Of a DNA stretch of 64,000 nucleotides, positions 34,449 through 46,636 are shown one piece after another. A program made the translations under genes and the position numbers. The stretch is taken from the NCBI GenBank assembly GCA_032433595.1, contig JASWJB010000037.1, positions 1 to 64,000 on the forward strand, in the 5' to 3' direction. Source of the DNA: Conoideocrella luteorostrata. Taxonomy: Eukaryota > Ascomycota > Sordariomycetes > Hypocreales > Clavicipitaceae. The notes beneath the pieces were generated by a model that saw only the letters and a list, made by a program, of their open reading frames with translations, ran no database searches and was not told where the DNA came from. Every line of letters begins with the position of its first letter. Position 1 is the first letter of the stretch.

Positions 34449-34503
34449 GCTCTCGAGAGCAGAGCTTATGTAAGTAAACGCTGTTATTCAGCGCCTGGCG
34501 CTG
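34449..34503. repeat. Two short perfect inverted repeats
   Basis: GCTCTCGAGAGC (34449-34460) is a 12-base palindrome. CAGCGCCTGGCGCTG (34489-34503) is a 7-base stem with a one-base centre. Confidence 0.7.
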
Positions 34504-34785
34504 ACTCAGACACGAGAAGTTTCAGTAGGTTTCAGTAAGTTTCAGGAAGCGTTTATCTGTGGTCGACGAATATATATGGCCTACCTTGTTTTGTAGACGC
34601 AGTAATTCCGGCCTTGGTCCATTGCGTGGGCTTAGCGCCTTGCAGGGTATGTCCGCAGCATGTGGCTAATCGTAGCCGCCGGCCCAGGGTCCGGATCAGT
34701 CACGTGATTTCACCTTGCATGGACGTGCTTGCGTCCATGCAACATATTCCACATTACCCGATCAACGACGATTGTCACGTCCGTC

Positions 34786-36073
34786 ATGTCAGAAACAGTG
34801 CTTATGAACAGGGAATGGTACGGCTCACCTGTCCCTGCACACATCACAACACCACTTCCTACAGCAGCAGAGCTCGTTCTCCTGTGCAAAGAAGTTCATG
34901 AATTAGGCTATACTTCGAGCTTGGCTTATCCCCCAGATGCGAAATCTCCAACGTTTTGGATCAAAAATGGGCATTCTGTCATTTGGAATGAGTTGGCCTC
35001 GACGAAAATGGCTCATGATGGGCTGCGCAGTCTTGACTAACCTGTCAGAGTCCCAGCGGCATATTATAGCTGTCGAGTAGCTATCTGCTATAAAGACAAT
35101 CTCAAATATTCAGGTGGGCCCGCCTACCGAACATATGTGGTTATGGACTATGTCCAAGGCAAAACAGCTAGTCAACTATTACAAGATGCGGCTGATGACG
35201 AAGAAGCAAAAGATCGCATATATGAACAAGTAGCCTTTGCCTTGTCCGAGTTGAACCGTATTCCAGTACCAGAAGGCTCCAGACCCGCTGCGGTCAACGG
35301 TGGGAAGATCCGCCATGACCTCTTTGAATTCACTGTGGCTTCACGTCCCTACCGTAATGTGACCGAATTGGAGGACCACCTCAACGTGGTGGGTTACCAG
35401 ATAAAATCCTGCTCTTGGCCTATTGCATAATGCTAATTCCTTCGCTCGGTAGTTTCTTTCCATGACAAAAGCTAAACGTCGTGTTGAGAAACTTGCTCAG
35501 GAACCAATGGTATTTTGCTATTCTGACGTCTGGCTGGGAAACTTTATAATTGATGACGATGGCGGCATTGTCGTGGTGGACTTTGAGGATGCTAGTATTT
35601 TACCATCCAGCTTCTCCAGATTCTCTATTGCTGGAGCTTGGGATAAGATTGATCGAGACATTAGAGACATGGTCGTGGTACCGAAAACAGAAGGCATAGA
35701 TAATACATCTGCCTTGTTCGACGTTGCACGCCCGATGGTGAACGGCGCGGGCTCTTTTGCAAAAGCAGGCAGGAGGCTTCTCGGAAACTACGACACAGAG
35801 AACGAGCCTGACCAAGTACACAAGCTTGTGACGGATGCGCAAAGTCAGCCTGTGATCTTCGCCCTCGAACTAGCACGCCCGTCACCGCATCCAACATTCG
35901 GAGAGCCGCCTCCAATATTCACGGGCTATCCATTCACAGAACTCCCTCCGCCGCTTCCACCACTTCCATCATTCACAGGGCCTCCGACATTGACGGGGCC
36001 GTTTCCACCTGTTACACCGCGTCCGCCGCCAAACAAAGCGAGTCTCAACTTCTCCAACGGCCATGGAATATGA
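34786..36073 (+). pseudogene. Aminoglycoside-phosphotransferase-like kinase with in-frame stop
   Basis: Member of the fungal APH/choline-kinase-like family, which phosphorylates small molecules; the substrate is unknown. The frame opens at ATG 34786, is cut by TAA at 35038-35040 in the stretch LRSLD-stop-PVRVPAAYY, and continues in the same frame. Relatives normally read a small residue plus PVRVP here, so the stop is probably a point change. A 64-base intron (35389-35452; GTGGGT, TGCTAAT, GTAG) joins HLNV to FLSMTKAKRRVEK. The catalytic loop CYSDVWLGNF and the metal-binding VVDFEDASILPSS are intact. The end is unusual: after the domain comes a Pro-rich tail (PPPLPPLPSFTGPPTLTGP) of about 60 residues. 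Readthrough, an alternative start (for example after the stop) or sequencing error are other explanations. Confidence 0.6.
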
Positions 36074-39000
36074 AAGGGCCGGTCACAAGAGTGAGAATCT
36101 TGATAGTCTCATGCGAACACCATGCAAATGCTAAGAATGGAAATGTGTCGAAGGAGATTTTTCTGGCCAATGTCGCACGTAACTCGTCCTTAGTCTGACC
36201 GCTAACCATATTTGTATGACGGCACGTCGTGTTGGATGTAGATGGAAGGTGGAACAGTTCGTAGGCCGTATGTACTGGCTAAAAGGTGCAACTAGTTGGG
36301 CTTTTCCTCCACCTACGTTCTGCTGCGCCACAAGCAGATATGGCCTTGCCAAATTTGACAGCATAGTCTATAGCGAATCACAGGGACTCAAATAAAGAAC
36401 TCAGAGAGCGCACAGCCTAGTGATGCCATGTCTGGTGCCGCAGCGTGAGGATCACAGTTATCGTTCAGAAGTAGTAGACGCCGCTCCTCGAGTCAACCCA
36501 ACAGCGGGGCCGCGTTGACCCATGTGGCGTTTCATTCTGCAATGTCAGGACAAAAACATGGGACACTTGCTGCCACCTAACCCCCCAACCATCTTGCACT
36601 CGTAACAAAAAAAAAAAATATATCAACTCATGTCTAGCGCTAAGGCGCTTTCCTTTTGTACCAGTCTATCGCCGTCGCTCCATAAACTCAGCTTCCGCTC
36701 GCAAGCGGAGCGCCGACAGCTCTGTGCGTCACGCCTCTCGCCTCTCCCGTCTGTGCAGCGCCGCCTTGGCGTCCCTGCCAACCCAGCTCTCGGGGAAGAG
36801 GTAGTGCCCGAGACGCCCCCACGCCTCCCTAAAGGCAGCCGAGACTTGATCTACGCTGCCTCTGTTGTAGCTATGGGGCAATGAAGCCCAAGCCAAATTC
36901 GAGGCACCCACAGAGTGGACGAAGGCCACGACAAGTTTAGCGTCGGCTGGATACCTTCACTGTAGCCGTCGGTTCGAAGACGTAGGTTTCGGGAACGGAG
37001 CGATGTGTCCGAGAGGAAAGTTGGACGGAATGCATACTATCATGGCAGATCTTCCCCGCATTTTGAACTCATGGTTTAATCGGAATGGTTGCGTTTAACA
37101 GCTGTGTACTAGTGCGGAAAGTCATGGACATGTAGAGTCGGATCGAGGCGGCGCTTTACTCTTGTTACGGCGCTAAGCTATTTCATACCTTTCATCATGA
37201 TCATGTTTTTAGATGGACGACCAGCGATGACTACCATCTACCGTTTTTACGTTCAAGAGCTATGGAGATGCTCCGCATTCTTTGGGTTGCGTAAAGAATG
37301 CTGAAAGCTCTCTAGAGGAGCTGGCAAGTAGTTCTCGGATGGCGCCAGAATTCTCGTTTGAACAGCCTGGTCGGCAGGCTACGCTACTTTAGTTGAAGTT
37401 GGCACTGCCACTTTCGGTAGGACTTGGCAACTTGCAGTTTCTCATACTAATAGATATTAGCTCGACATATGCGTTCTTGGCGCAATTACTTGTCAAAATT
37501 TTGGCCCTCGAAGTTCCGACCTCAAACGAACGGACCATATCTTCCCCTAGCAATAAATATTATTGCATGAGGCTAGCTGTTCGTGACAACCCATCAACTA
37601 CCGGGATCGCGAAACTGGCACATGTACCCACGTAATTCCGAGGTTGAGGTTTACATATCCAGTTTTTAATTTTCTATTTAGTCGATCTGCGGTCAATCAT
37701 TGTTCTTTAGTGAGCCTGTCGTTGGAAAAGAAGCTCTGTGCTTGTGACTCACTCGTTGCAACAGATACCACAGCTAGTAATTTGAGGGCCGTCCACGAGT
37801 AACTGCGTAGCAATTCTGTCGACTCTTCAGCATGCCCAAATCGAAGTCGAAGGCAAGCCACTGCCCACATTCCTAAGCGAGTTGATTCGGCCTGCACGAG
37901 CAGCAACTCTGAGTGCCACTCCACCAATTTAGATCGATTTGTGTTGACTAAACATCACGATATGAAGTGTCACGTACTGCTACAGCATCACTTACCTTGT
38001 ATTCAAGAATGCTAAATGACTGGGTCCTGTAGCATAATTCAGCATTCCATTGCATACACTATCATGGATCTGCGTTTCTTGAAGCCATTCGAAAAAGCGG
38101 TGGCCTCAAGCTTTCTCCACGTCAGCTCCATCTAGCGACGCATATCGTGGGTATGCATTCGGCCATAAAAATTATTGGAACTAGTCTCCGGCGTTTGTCG
38201 GCACCATCCCGCCGGATTTCTTCCGCCCACGTAACAGCGGTCCTACGTGGCTTTTTGACGGCTGAACTTTAACGCCATGCGGGGTGCCCTTGGAGATCGT
38301 TAACCCTTCCGCATAGACTGACAATGTTAAGCTTCTACTGCATAATGGCGCTAAAGTTGACTTGGAGGATAGCTATGATTTTCGGACACTGCTGTAGTAA
38401 ACAACTAAGAATAGGCAAAAAAAAGAGTTGCCTCAATGCAAAGGAGCCGCCGAATTGCAAGATTTTGCCTTCAGCTATTACTTTCGCAATAAATTCAACC
38501 TATCCAACAAATAAAACGGTAAAATGGAAATTGTGCGCGTGTCTATGAAAATAAACGTCTCGTAGTGACTCTCTGAAGGCATGATGCGCAATTATGAGGA
38601 TTGTTAGGCTATTTCATACGTTTCTATTGTAGCTATGGAATTACCTACACTTTTCAAAGAATCTCTTTTCATAAGTCTACTAAATCGCGTGCGCTCTGAA
38701 GCTACGGAAACAAGCCTGCAAAATGCTGTGGAAACATTCTTTGCGTTGCCCAAGCTTGGCATTTGTTTGTACAGATCGGCATCACAACTGTTACCATCCA
38801 AATGCACTGTGTATGTAGCCGCCTTATTCTAATAAAGTGAACATGGTGGAGTAACGTCGACAACTACCACGGTCCCTTAGTTGTGAACCACTGCCTATAA
38901 TAATTACCTGGCTAACTGTGCAGGTCTGTCGTGGACGAGACTTAAAATAAGGGCAAGGCAGAAGCTTGGTCGAGGCCACAGGTATTTTTAGCCTGGATCG

Positions 39001-40258
39001 TCCATCATTCTGAATAACGAACACCTGTCGATTCGAAAGACAGGCATACCGTCGAATGCAGCTTCAGCATCACGAATGTCGCCTCCACATTATGTGAGAT
39101 GCTATGTCCTTTCCCATTGGTGCAATTATCAGAACATATGCCATAAAATGACAGGGAGTGAATCTCGCCGCCCATGCGCAGGATGGGGTCGGTGACTTAC
39201 CCGAGATACAGGTTGAAGTTGTGCGATCTTGCAATTGAGTGACTACACATTCGAGGCTTTAATGGGTGTTTATGTACTAGTCAAAGCAGAAGGTCTGGCG
39301 CGGCTCACTGAGTCACGGGTCACATGTCGGGTTCGTGGCACCATATATTGAAAAAACGAAAATCGAAGAATTGCAAACCACGGCTATGTTGGAAGATCAT
39401 CTGGAATTCACTCATCGGACAAAAATATCAACAACGAAGATCTCCAACACTTGATGACTTACGCAGCTACAGTCCTCTTCGACGTCAGAAATTACTTTGT
39501 GCGTCCAAATGTTTATATAAAAAACGCGTATACACACGGTGCTGACTGCTACAAAGTTCTGGAGACCTGGAGACCAAAGGTCATCCCCGACATGGAGAGC
39601 GCAGCCCTCTAGAAGATTGCAATCAGATATTCCGTTTCGACGGGATTATATGAGGAGTTATCCGAGCCCGTAAACGATATACCACCTTTTATCCGCAGCC
39701 AACCCAGTAAAGTGGCTTAAAGTGGCTACTGCCCCAGGGGCAAAGTCGTAGAATTGGATGTTATTATGGCATCGAGTGTTCTCGAGAAAACCCCCATCTT
39801 GCCCAAGAATATTAGGCTTCGGGAGTACAGTGTGGGATGTTTCTCCTGAGAAGCTGACCAAGACCTCCGAGACTTCCACCTGCCTTCTGGACTTGCTTCG
39901 CCTTTCAAACTGGATAGAAGCCTCGAGGATATCGTTTTATAAAGCCACCGGATGATGGGACAATGGATTTTCATTTCTAAACGACAAAACAGAGTAAGCA
40001 GGAAGATACTTCGGCAATGCCCCCAAACCGTACTGATTTCGCCTCTATAGCGTTGACAGTGCTGAAGCCTAGCCGGACCAAGCCAGACAAACATGACGGA
40101 ATTACAACAGGATAATATACTGCATGCCACGTATGCATTGTCTACATAGCGGAGACGCTAAATAAGTACCCATTATGCTCGTATTCTCCTGCTGCCTTTT
40201 GATCGTGAGCCCTACTGGCCCGCCGGAAGCAACTTCCGATCTTTGCTTCGTCCTTGGC
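36074..40258. other. Long stretch with no intact gene
   Basis: No intact gene is supported. Most open frames are below 100 codons and unrecognised. A broken coding-like stretch at about 39418-39852 is listed separately. An A-run lies near 36606. Confidence 0.5.
39418..39852 (+). pseudogene. Coding-like stretch broken by stops, unidentified
   Basis: In one plus-strand frame the translation reads like protein for about 145 codons (NEDLQHLMTYAATVLFDVRN, then YTHGADCYKVLETWRPKV, then MASSVLEKTPILPKNIRLRE) but contains three or more stops. A competing minus-strand frame of 73 codons overlaps part of it (39658-39879). I cannot name a family, and the strand is not certain. Confidence 0.25.
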
Positions 40259-40636
40259 TTAATGCTTCAGGACTTGGTGAGCTTCCAACAGCTGGATCGA
40301 CTCCACAGTCCATTCCTGACAACGCCTCAATGGTTTCTTCGGATCAATGCGCTTGGTGCCATCGAATTGTTTACCCGGGGGTGGATTGGATCGACAAATA
40401 TCATCGATTCGCTGGAGGTCGGCGCTGGAGACCCGGCCCAGCTGGGTCATGCCAATGAATGTAGGCGATGCTTCGGGTGACTCTGTAGGCGCAGACTCAT
40501 AGACCATTCCTTGCTGGACGTTGCCCGTGACGTTGAACAATCGACCAGTCCTTTCGTTTTCATCCAGTCGGACGAAAAGGGCATGATGATTGCGAGGCAC
40601 GCCAATGAATTCCACCAGATAAAGAGTATGTGACAT
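40259..40636 (-). CDS. Small conserved fungal protein, function unknown
   Basis: Single-exon protein of 125 residues starting MSHTLYLVEFIGVPRNHHAL. I recognise the general type: small filamentous-fungal proteins with an N-terminal strand and an RNHHALFV motif, a TGNVQQGM motif and a basic-aromatic end (RRCQEWTVESIQLLE). The NHHA...C layout is reminiscent of papain-like or NlpC-like folds, but that is speculation. There is no signal peptide or membrane segment. The start is the only ATG that keeps the conserved N-terminus. The frame is intact. Confidence 0.7.
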   Translation of the reverse strand: MSHTLYLVEFIGVPRNHHALFVRLDENERTGRLFNVTGNVQQGMVYESAPTESPEASPTFIGMTQLGRVSSADLQRIDDICRSNPPPGKQFDGTKRIDPKKPLRRCQEWTVESIQLLEAHQVLKH

Positions 40637-41612
40637 CCTCTAGCGAGGACTTCAAATGACAACACGATCAGAACACGCTACTTCCGGTGCCCCACGTGGA
40701 ATTCATTGGCATCAGTGTGCGGAGGAAGCAATGTTGTATGCAGTACGGAGTACGGAGTAGTCGCGGCAGACATGGAAGAGGGTCTAGGTTGCGGCAGGTC
40801 TAGGCAGGCGGGAACGAAGTGGGGGTTGGAAACGACGTGGCCATTCAAGAAACCAACGCCAAAGCTGGTTCCTTACGCCACCATCAAACACGTCCCCTTC
40901 GCGGAAGCTCTTGGAAGGCTAGGAATTAAGGTTGAGGATGATGGCACAGATATATGCTACATATGGAGCTAATGCACCTAGTCGTAAATATGCTATCCAA
41001 CATCTCACTTGTTCATCCGCACAAAGTGGTTCGGTGGATCGAGTCATTGAATTCTGGGAGCCCATACCGGACCCACGCCACCCAGGCTTTCACAAATAAC
41101 GGCGTTCTGAGGGTTTATCTTGCTGTACGGAGTACTCTGTAGAAAATTTGACGTAACAATCATTTTAGTTTATTCCGCTAGTTAGCGTGATCATGCACGC
41201 GGAGCAGGTGAGTTGCCTCAGAGTAGGCCTATCTAACGACGAAGTGCTGCCAATTAGCTTAGGTGCGAACCCCTGCGTCTGGAGGGCTATTCTGAAACAG
41301 GGTTAAACTTCCGGTCCGAGCATGATTTGTGTTTGATAGGTGCCGACGCATGAGATGATTCGAGGATGCAGGGGCCAACGTGGAAGCCAAGCCCGGTAGT
41401 TGCAGAGTATAAGCTGTTGAATGCGACAGTGTGGCTACGAACAGCTCGTTTGGGTTACGGAGTCCTCCGTATCGTGACTTGAGATTCAATCCGGTGAATG
41501 AACAGTCAATCCACGTGACAGTGCAATAATCCAGTTGTGTCAGTCAGTGCAGCTCCTGAGCTCATGAGTTCTCACGGCGACACGGGTCACTCATCAGTCC
41601 CATACTCTCACC
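40637..41612. other. Promoter-side spacer upstream of GH47 gene
   Basis: No supported gene. It carries tandem and single TACGGAGTAC motifs near 40743 and 41129 and a related inverted form near 41457. The last 100 bases should include the mannosidase leader, which ends CTCACCATGG. Confidence 0.5.
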
Positions 41613-43501
<1,889 letters not shown>

Positions 43502-43896
43502 ACACACCGAGGGATGAGAATGCAAAACTAGGTACACCAAACCCCGAACCAATGGGTCTCATAAACCCGCCTTTATCACGAGCACTGAAGATTTACGGAT
43601 TTTGGAAAGGCAGTAATCAGGATTATCAGAGAAAGATCGCTACTTTAAATTCTACCAAGCGAAGAAATGAGCCCCTCTAGCCGAATGGGTGGATTTCACA
43701 GTCAATACGATAGCTCATTTTCACTTCACAGACACATAGATGTATCTGGGTCTGCTGCAGCCAGCCCAAATTTAAATAGTGTCTATAGAGAGGAAGTTGA
43801 ATATGACTGTAGGCAAGAGTTCTTGTTACAAGTCACCCCTCTCCTCAAATTCCTCCCTGTCTAGAGCTTATCAAGGTACTGTTAATAGTTAGCCTA
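43502..43896. other. Convergent intergenic gap
   Basis: About 400 bases between the ends of two convergent genes. It should contain both 3' untranslated regions. Nothing else is seen. Confidence 0.6.
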
Positions 43897-46636
43897 TCAA
43901 CTCGCGCATTGCAATTGTGGATTCATACGAACATTATTTATGTCAATCGTGGGTGATAACCCTTTTCTTTTGCGCAGCGTGAGTAAAATGTTCCCGGCTT
44001 CCGATGTTTCGTCCAAGGGGTCACCGTTGCCTACTTCCTGCCAGCCTGCCTTTACAGATTGAACGGACACATGCTGAGACAACTCTACATTTTGTTGCAA
44101 AACTGTCTCGAGCCTAACCGTAGCCATGTTAGACATGTATGCCTGGATGACAGGATTCCTCCAAATATTACTTGAGAGATTTCTGCACTGGAAATCTGTG
44201 TCGCATAATGCTCCACCACCCTGCTCTATAGTCTTGCGGACCTCAGCAACGTGTTCTTCTGATGTTTGCACTTGAACGAGACAATTTAGCTCCATCAGCC
44301 TCGGCTTCGACAGCAACATGGACGCGAACGTTACCCGTCTTGCCGTAGGAATAATCTGCCCCGCACCTCGATGGATGGCATCACTGAACAGAGTCACGTC
44401 CATTATGTTGAATCTCACGCCACACATCGGTTCACCCGCCAGAGGTCCCTCGTGCGACGCCCACTGGAATCCAGACACAAACGAGTCCCGGATGTCGCTT
44501 AGAAAAGACGTAGCTTTAGTTTGATCGACGACAATGTTAGGTCCCGTGCAGTTGGGCCCGAAAGCCCAGATCTTACGGGCGTCCTCCTCTTCCCAAGCAT
44601 AGTCTCGACGGATCATGGCTGCCCGTGATTTGAATTCCTGCAAGGGAGATATGATGCCTGCTTCAATGGCGAACCTGAAGTCCTCATCTAAGGGCTGAGC
44701 AGAGACATAAAACCTGTTGAACCTGTTTGGACTTTTAGAGAGTGCTATTTTGCTTGATTCTGAAGCAACAGTCTCCTGATGCGTGGAATAGGGCCCATTA
44801 ACAATTAATGGGTCGTTAGAAAGGTCCCTCAGAGCCTTCAAACTGACTTCGATTTGGCTTGTGTCTGGTCCAGAGATAGAATTTTGGCCGGACGGCGTAG
44901 TAGATGACTCAAGCGACAGCTCAGTCTTGCATAATGAGTTAAGAGCTGATACCAGCCCAGGAAGCTTCTCTGGATCTTTGACTTGAATGTCATACTGAAC
45001 AGTGGGCCGAGAGCAGAAATACATGTCGCGAATATTGTGCGTTTGCTGACTAGTAGAGATAGTCCCAGACCTCTGAAGAAACCCATCGAGATTGGAAAGG
45101 AAGACCAAGTTCCCCGCCGAGGCTTCGATGACTGGCTTGACAATATTGCTTCTGCCCGTCGCTATCGTCAATATGTCACCAACTGGCTTCACGTAGAGAG
45201 CCGTCTCTGCCCCATGTCGACGTCCAGGTCCATGGATACGAACCTTCTGCCCGGGAGATATTTTGCCCGAGAAGATACGACCAAACAGAAACAGCTTATC
45301 CCTTGACGCTTTTATCGGAATCATGTGAGGAACGTATATTACCAGAGGTGCCTCAGGGTCGCATTTAGCCATACCCATGCCAGGCTCATCCTCCAAAGGG
45401 CCGCTATAGAGACTGGCTGTTCGGTATCTCTGGGCTTCAAGAGGTGAGGGCATTCTACCAACCACATTCTTCAGCGCCTCCCCAATCGGCAGCCAAACTC
45501 GCATAATGGCGTTAAAGAGTTCTCGACCCTGTTTTGGCTGGTCCTCTGTGGTGAGCTTAATGTTGAACCTTGCGAGAATGGACGTTAAGGGTCTCGGGTC
45601 TGCGGCAGCGGCGACAACTGCAGAATGAATCTTGAAGATTGGTTCCAAGATGAACTGATTGAAAGCACGCTGCAGACTCTGTATATCTGAGCTGCCCTTT
45701 GACGTCCACGTCTTATTGAAGGGGTCAAAGTAGTAATCTCCCTACAACGCATCGTCATTGAGTCAAATTATGTCTAATTGTGAAGGTCGACGGCTTCTCA
45801 AATGGGAGTGGTCAGGAAACGCTACATACCCATAAGTGCTTTGTAAGCTCATCTCTCTCAACACCCAATTCAGCGGCGTACAAGTCAGCGAACTTAGTGA
45901 TAGAGAATCCCCACTTTGCTGCAGCACTGCCAAACAATACTGTTTCTTGTCGAGGATCAACCTGAAGATCAAGATCTAGCCTCCCTCCAGGACACTCTCT
46001 GATAATGACATTTGTTGCGTCGATCGTTTGTGAATAGGCCTGATATAAATTCTCTGGCTGTAGGCTCTCAATCTGAGTAAACAAGATCTCGTCAAACCTG
46101 TCCAAGAAAATAACTGGTTTGCATGCCTCTCGTACTGCGATTTGAACAGTGTTAGAAAATAGGGGAGGTGATATATATTCGTCTCCGTCCAGAACCATCA
46201 GAATCGCATCGGTGACTCGTATGGCTGCTGCTGCGTTGGGGAAAGCATAATGGCCCAGGCAGCTAATAAGATTGACCATAAGATGGCCATCTTGATGCCC
46301 TTCTCCTTCCCCCTTCGCATGTTGTTGACCTTTTGCAAGTGCCAGGGAGAAGGAGCAAATCGAGTTGCCGTGGCAGCCAGTGTCTAGCGCAAAAGAGACT
46401 TCCTCATTAACAGGGTGTACTGGCTCTTTGGATACAGAATTCAAATTGTCCTTAATTCCACTAGGGCTAATAGGAAGCCTAGCATCTTTTGAATAGACAT
46501 CAGTTTCGCCCCGAACGGCGCTCTTACAGACCTCGTCCCTCAAAGCTGTCACCGTGGATTTGGAACAGCGATGTCCTGAGAGGCTAACAATCGAGAAGTT
46601 GCGTACTCGAGCTGGCTCGGGCGATTGAGCTTCCAT
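43897..46636 (-). CDS. Divergent eEF2 paralogue with eroded GTPase motifs
   Basis: Full-length paralogue of translation elongation factor 2. Exons 46636-45830 and 45741-43897 give 883 residues (canonical eEF2 is about 840). The 88-base intron starts GTATGT, ends TTGTAG and restores LWGDYYFDP, as in eEF2. Domain order is kept: G domain (1 to about 270), domain II (HMIPIKASRDKLFLFGRIFSG), domain IV with KIWAFGPNCTGPNI and FVSGFQW, and domain V ending GDPLDETSEAGN and LRKRKGL. The G domain is odd. G1 reads SGHRCSKST where eEF2 has AHVDHGKST; G3 reads SCLGHYAF for DSPGHVDF; G4 reads DRFD for NKVD; switch I is not recognisable. The tip loop VTLFSDAIHRGAGQIIP keeps the histidine modified to diphthamide but changes nearby residues. 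The frame is clean over 883 codons, so it is probably under selection with a changed role. GTP hydrolysis is doubtful. Confidence 0.85.

Larger units (their letters stand above)
32607..34785. other. Spacer with small repeats and hairpins
   Basis: No confident gene. A 76-codon minus-strand frame from ATG 34097 looks somewhat protein-like but matches nothing I know. The interval contains the GTCAGCATC minisatellite (34315-34380) and two inverted repeats (34449-34460 and 34489-34503). The final part precedes the phosphotransferase-like gene. Confidence 0.45.
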
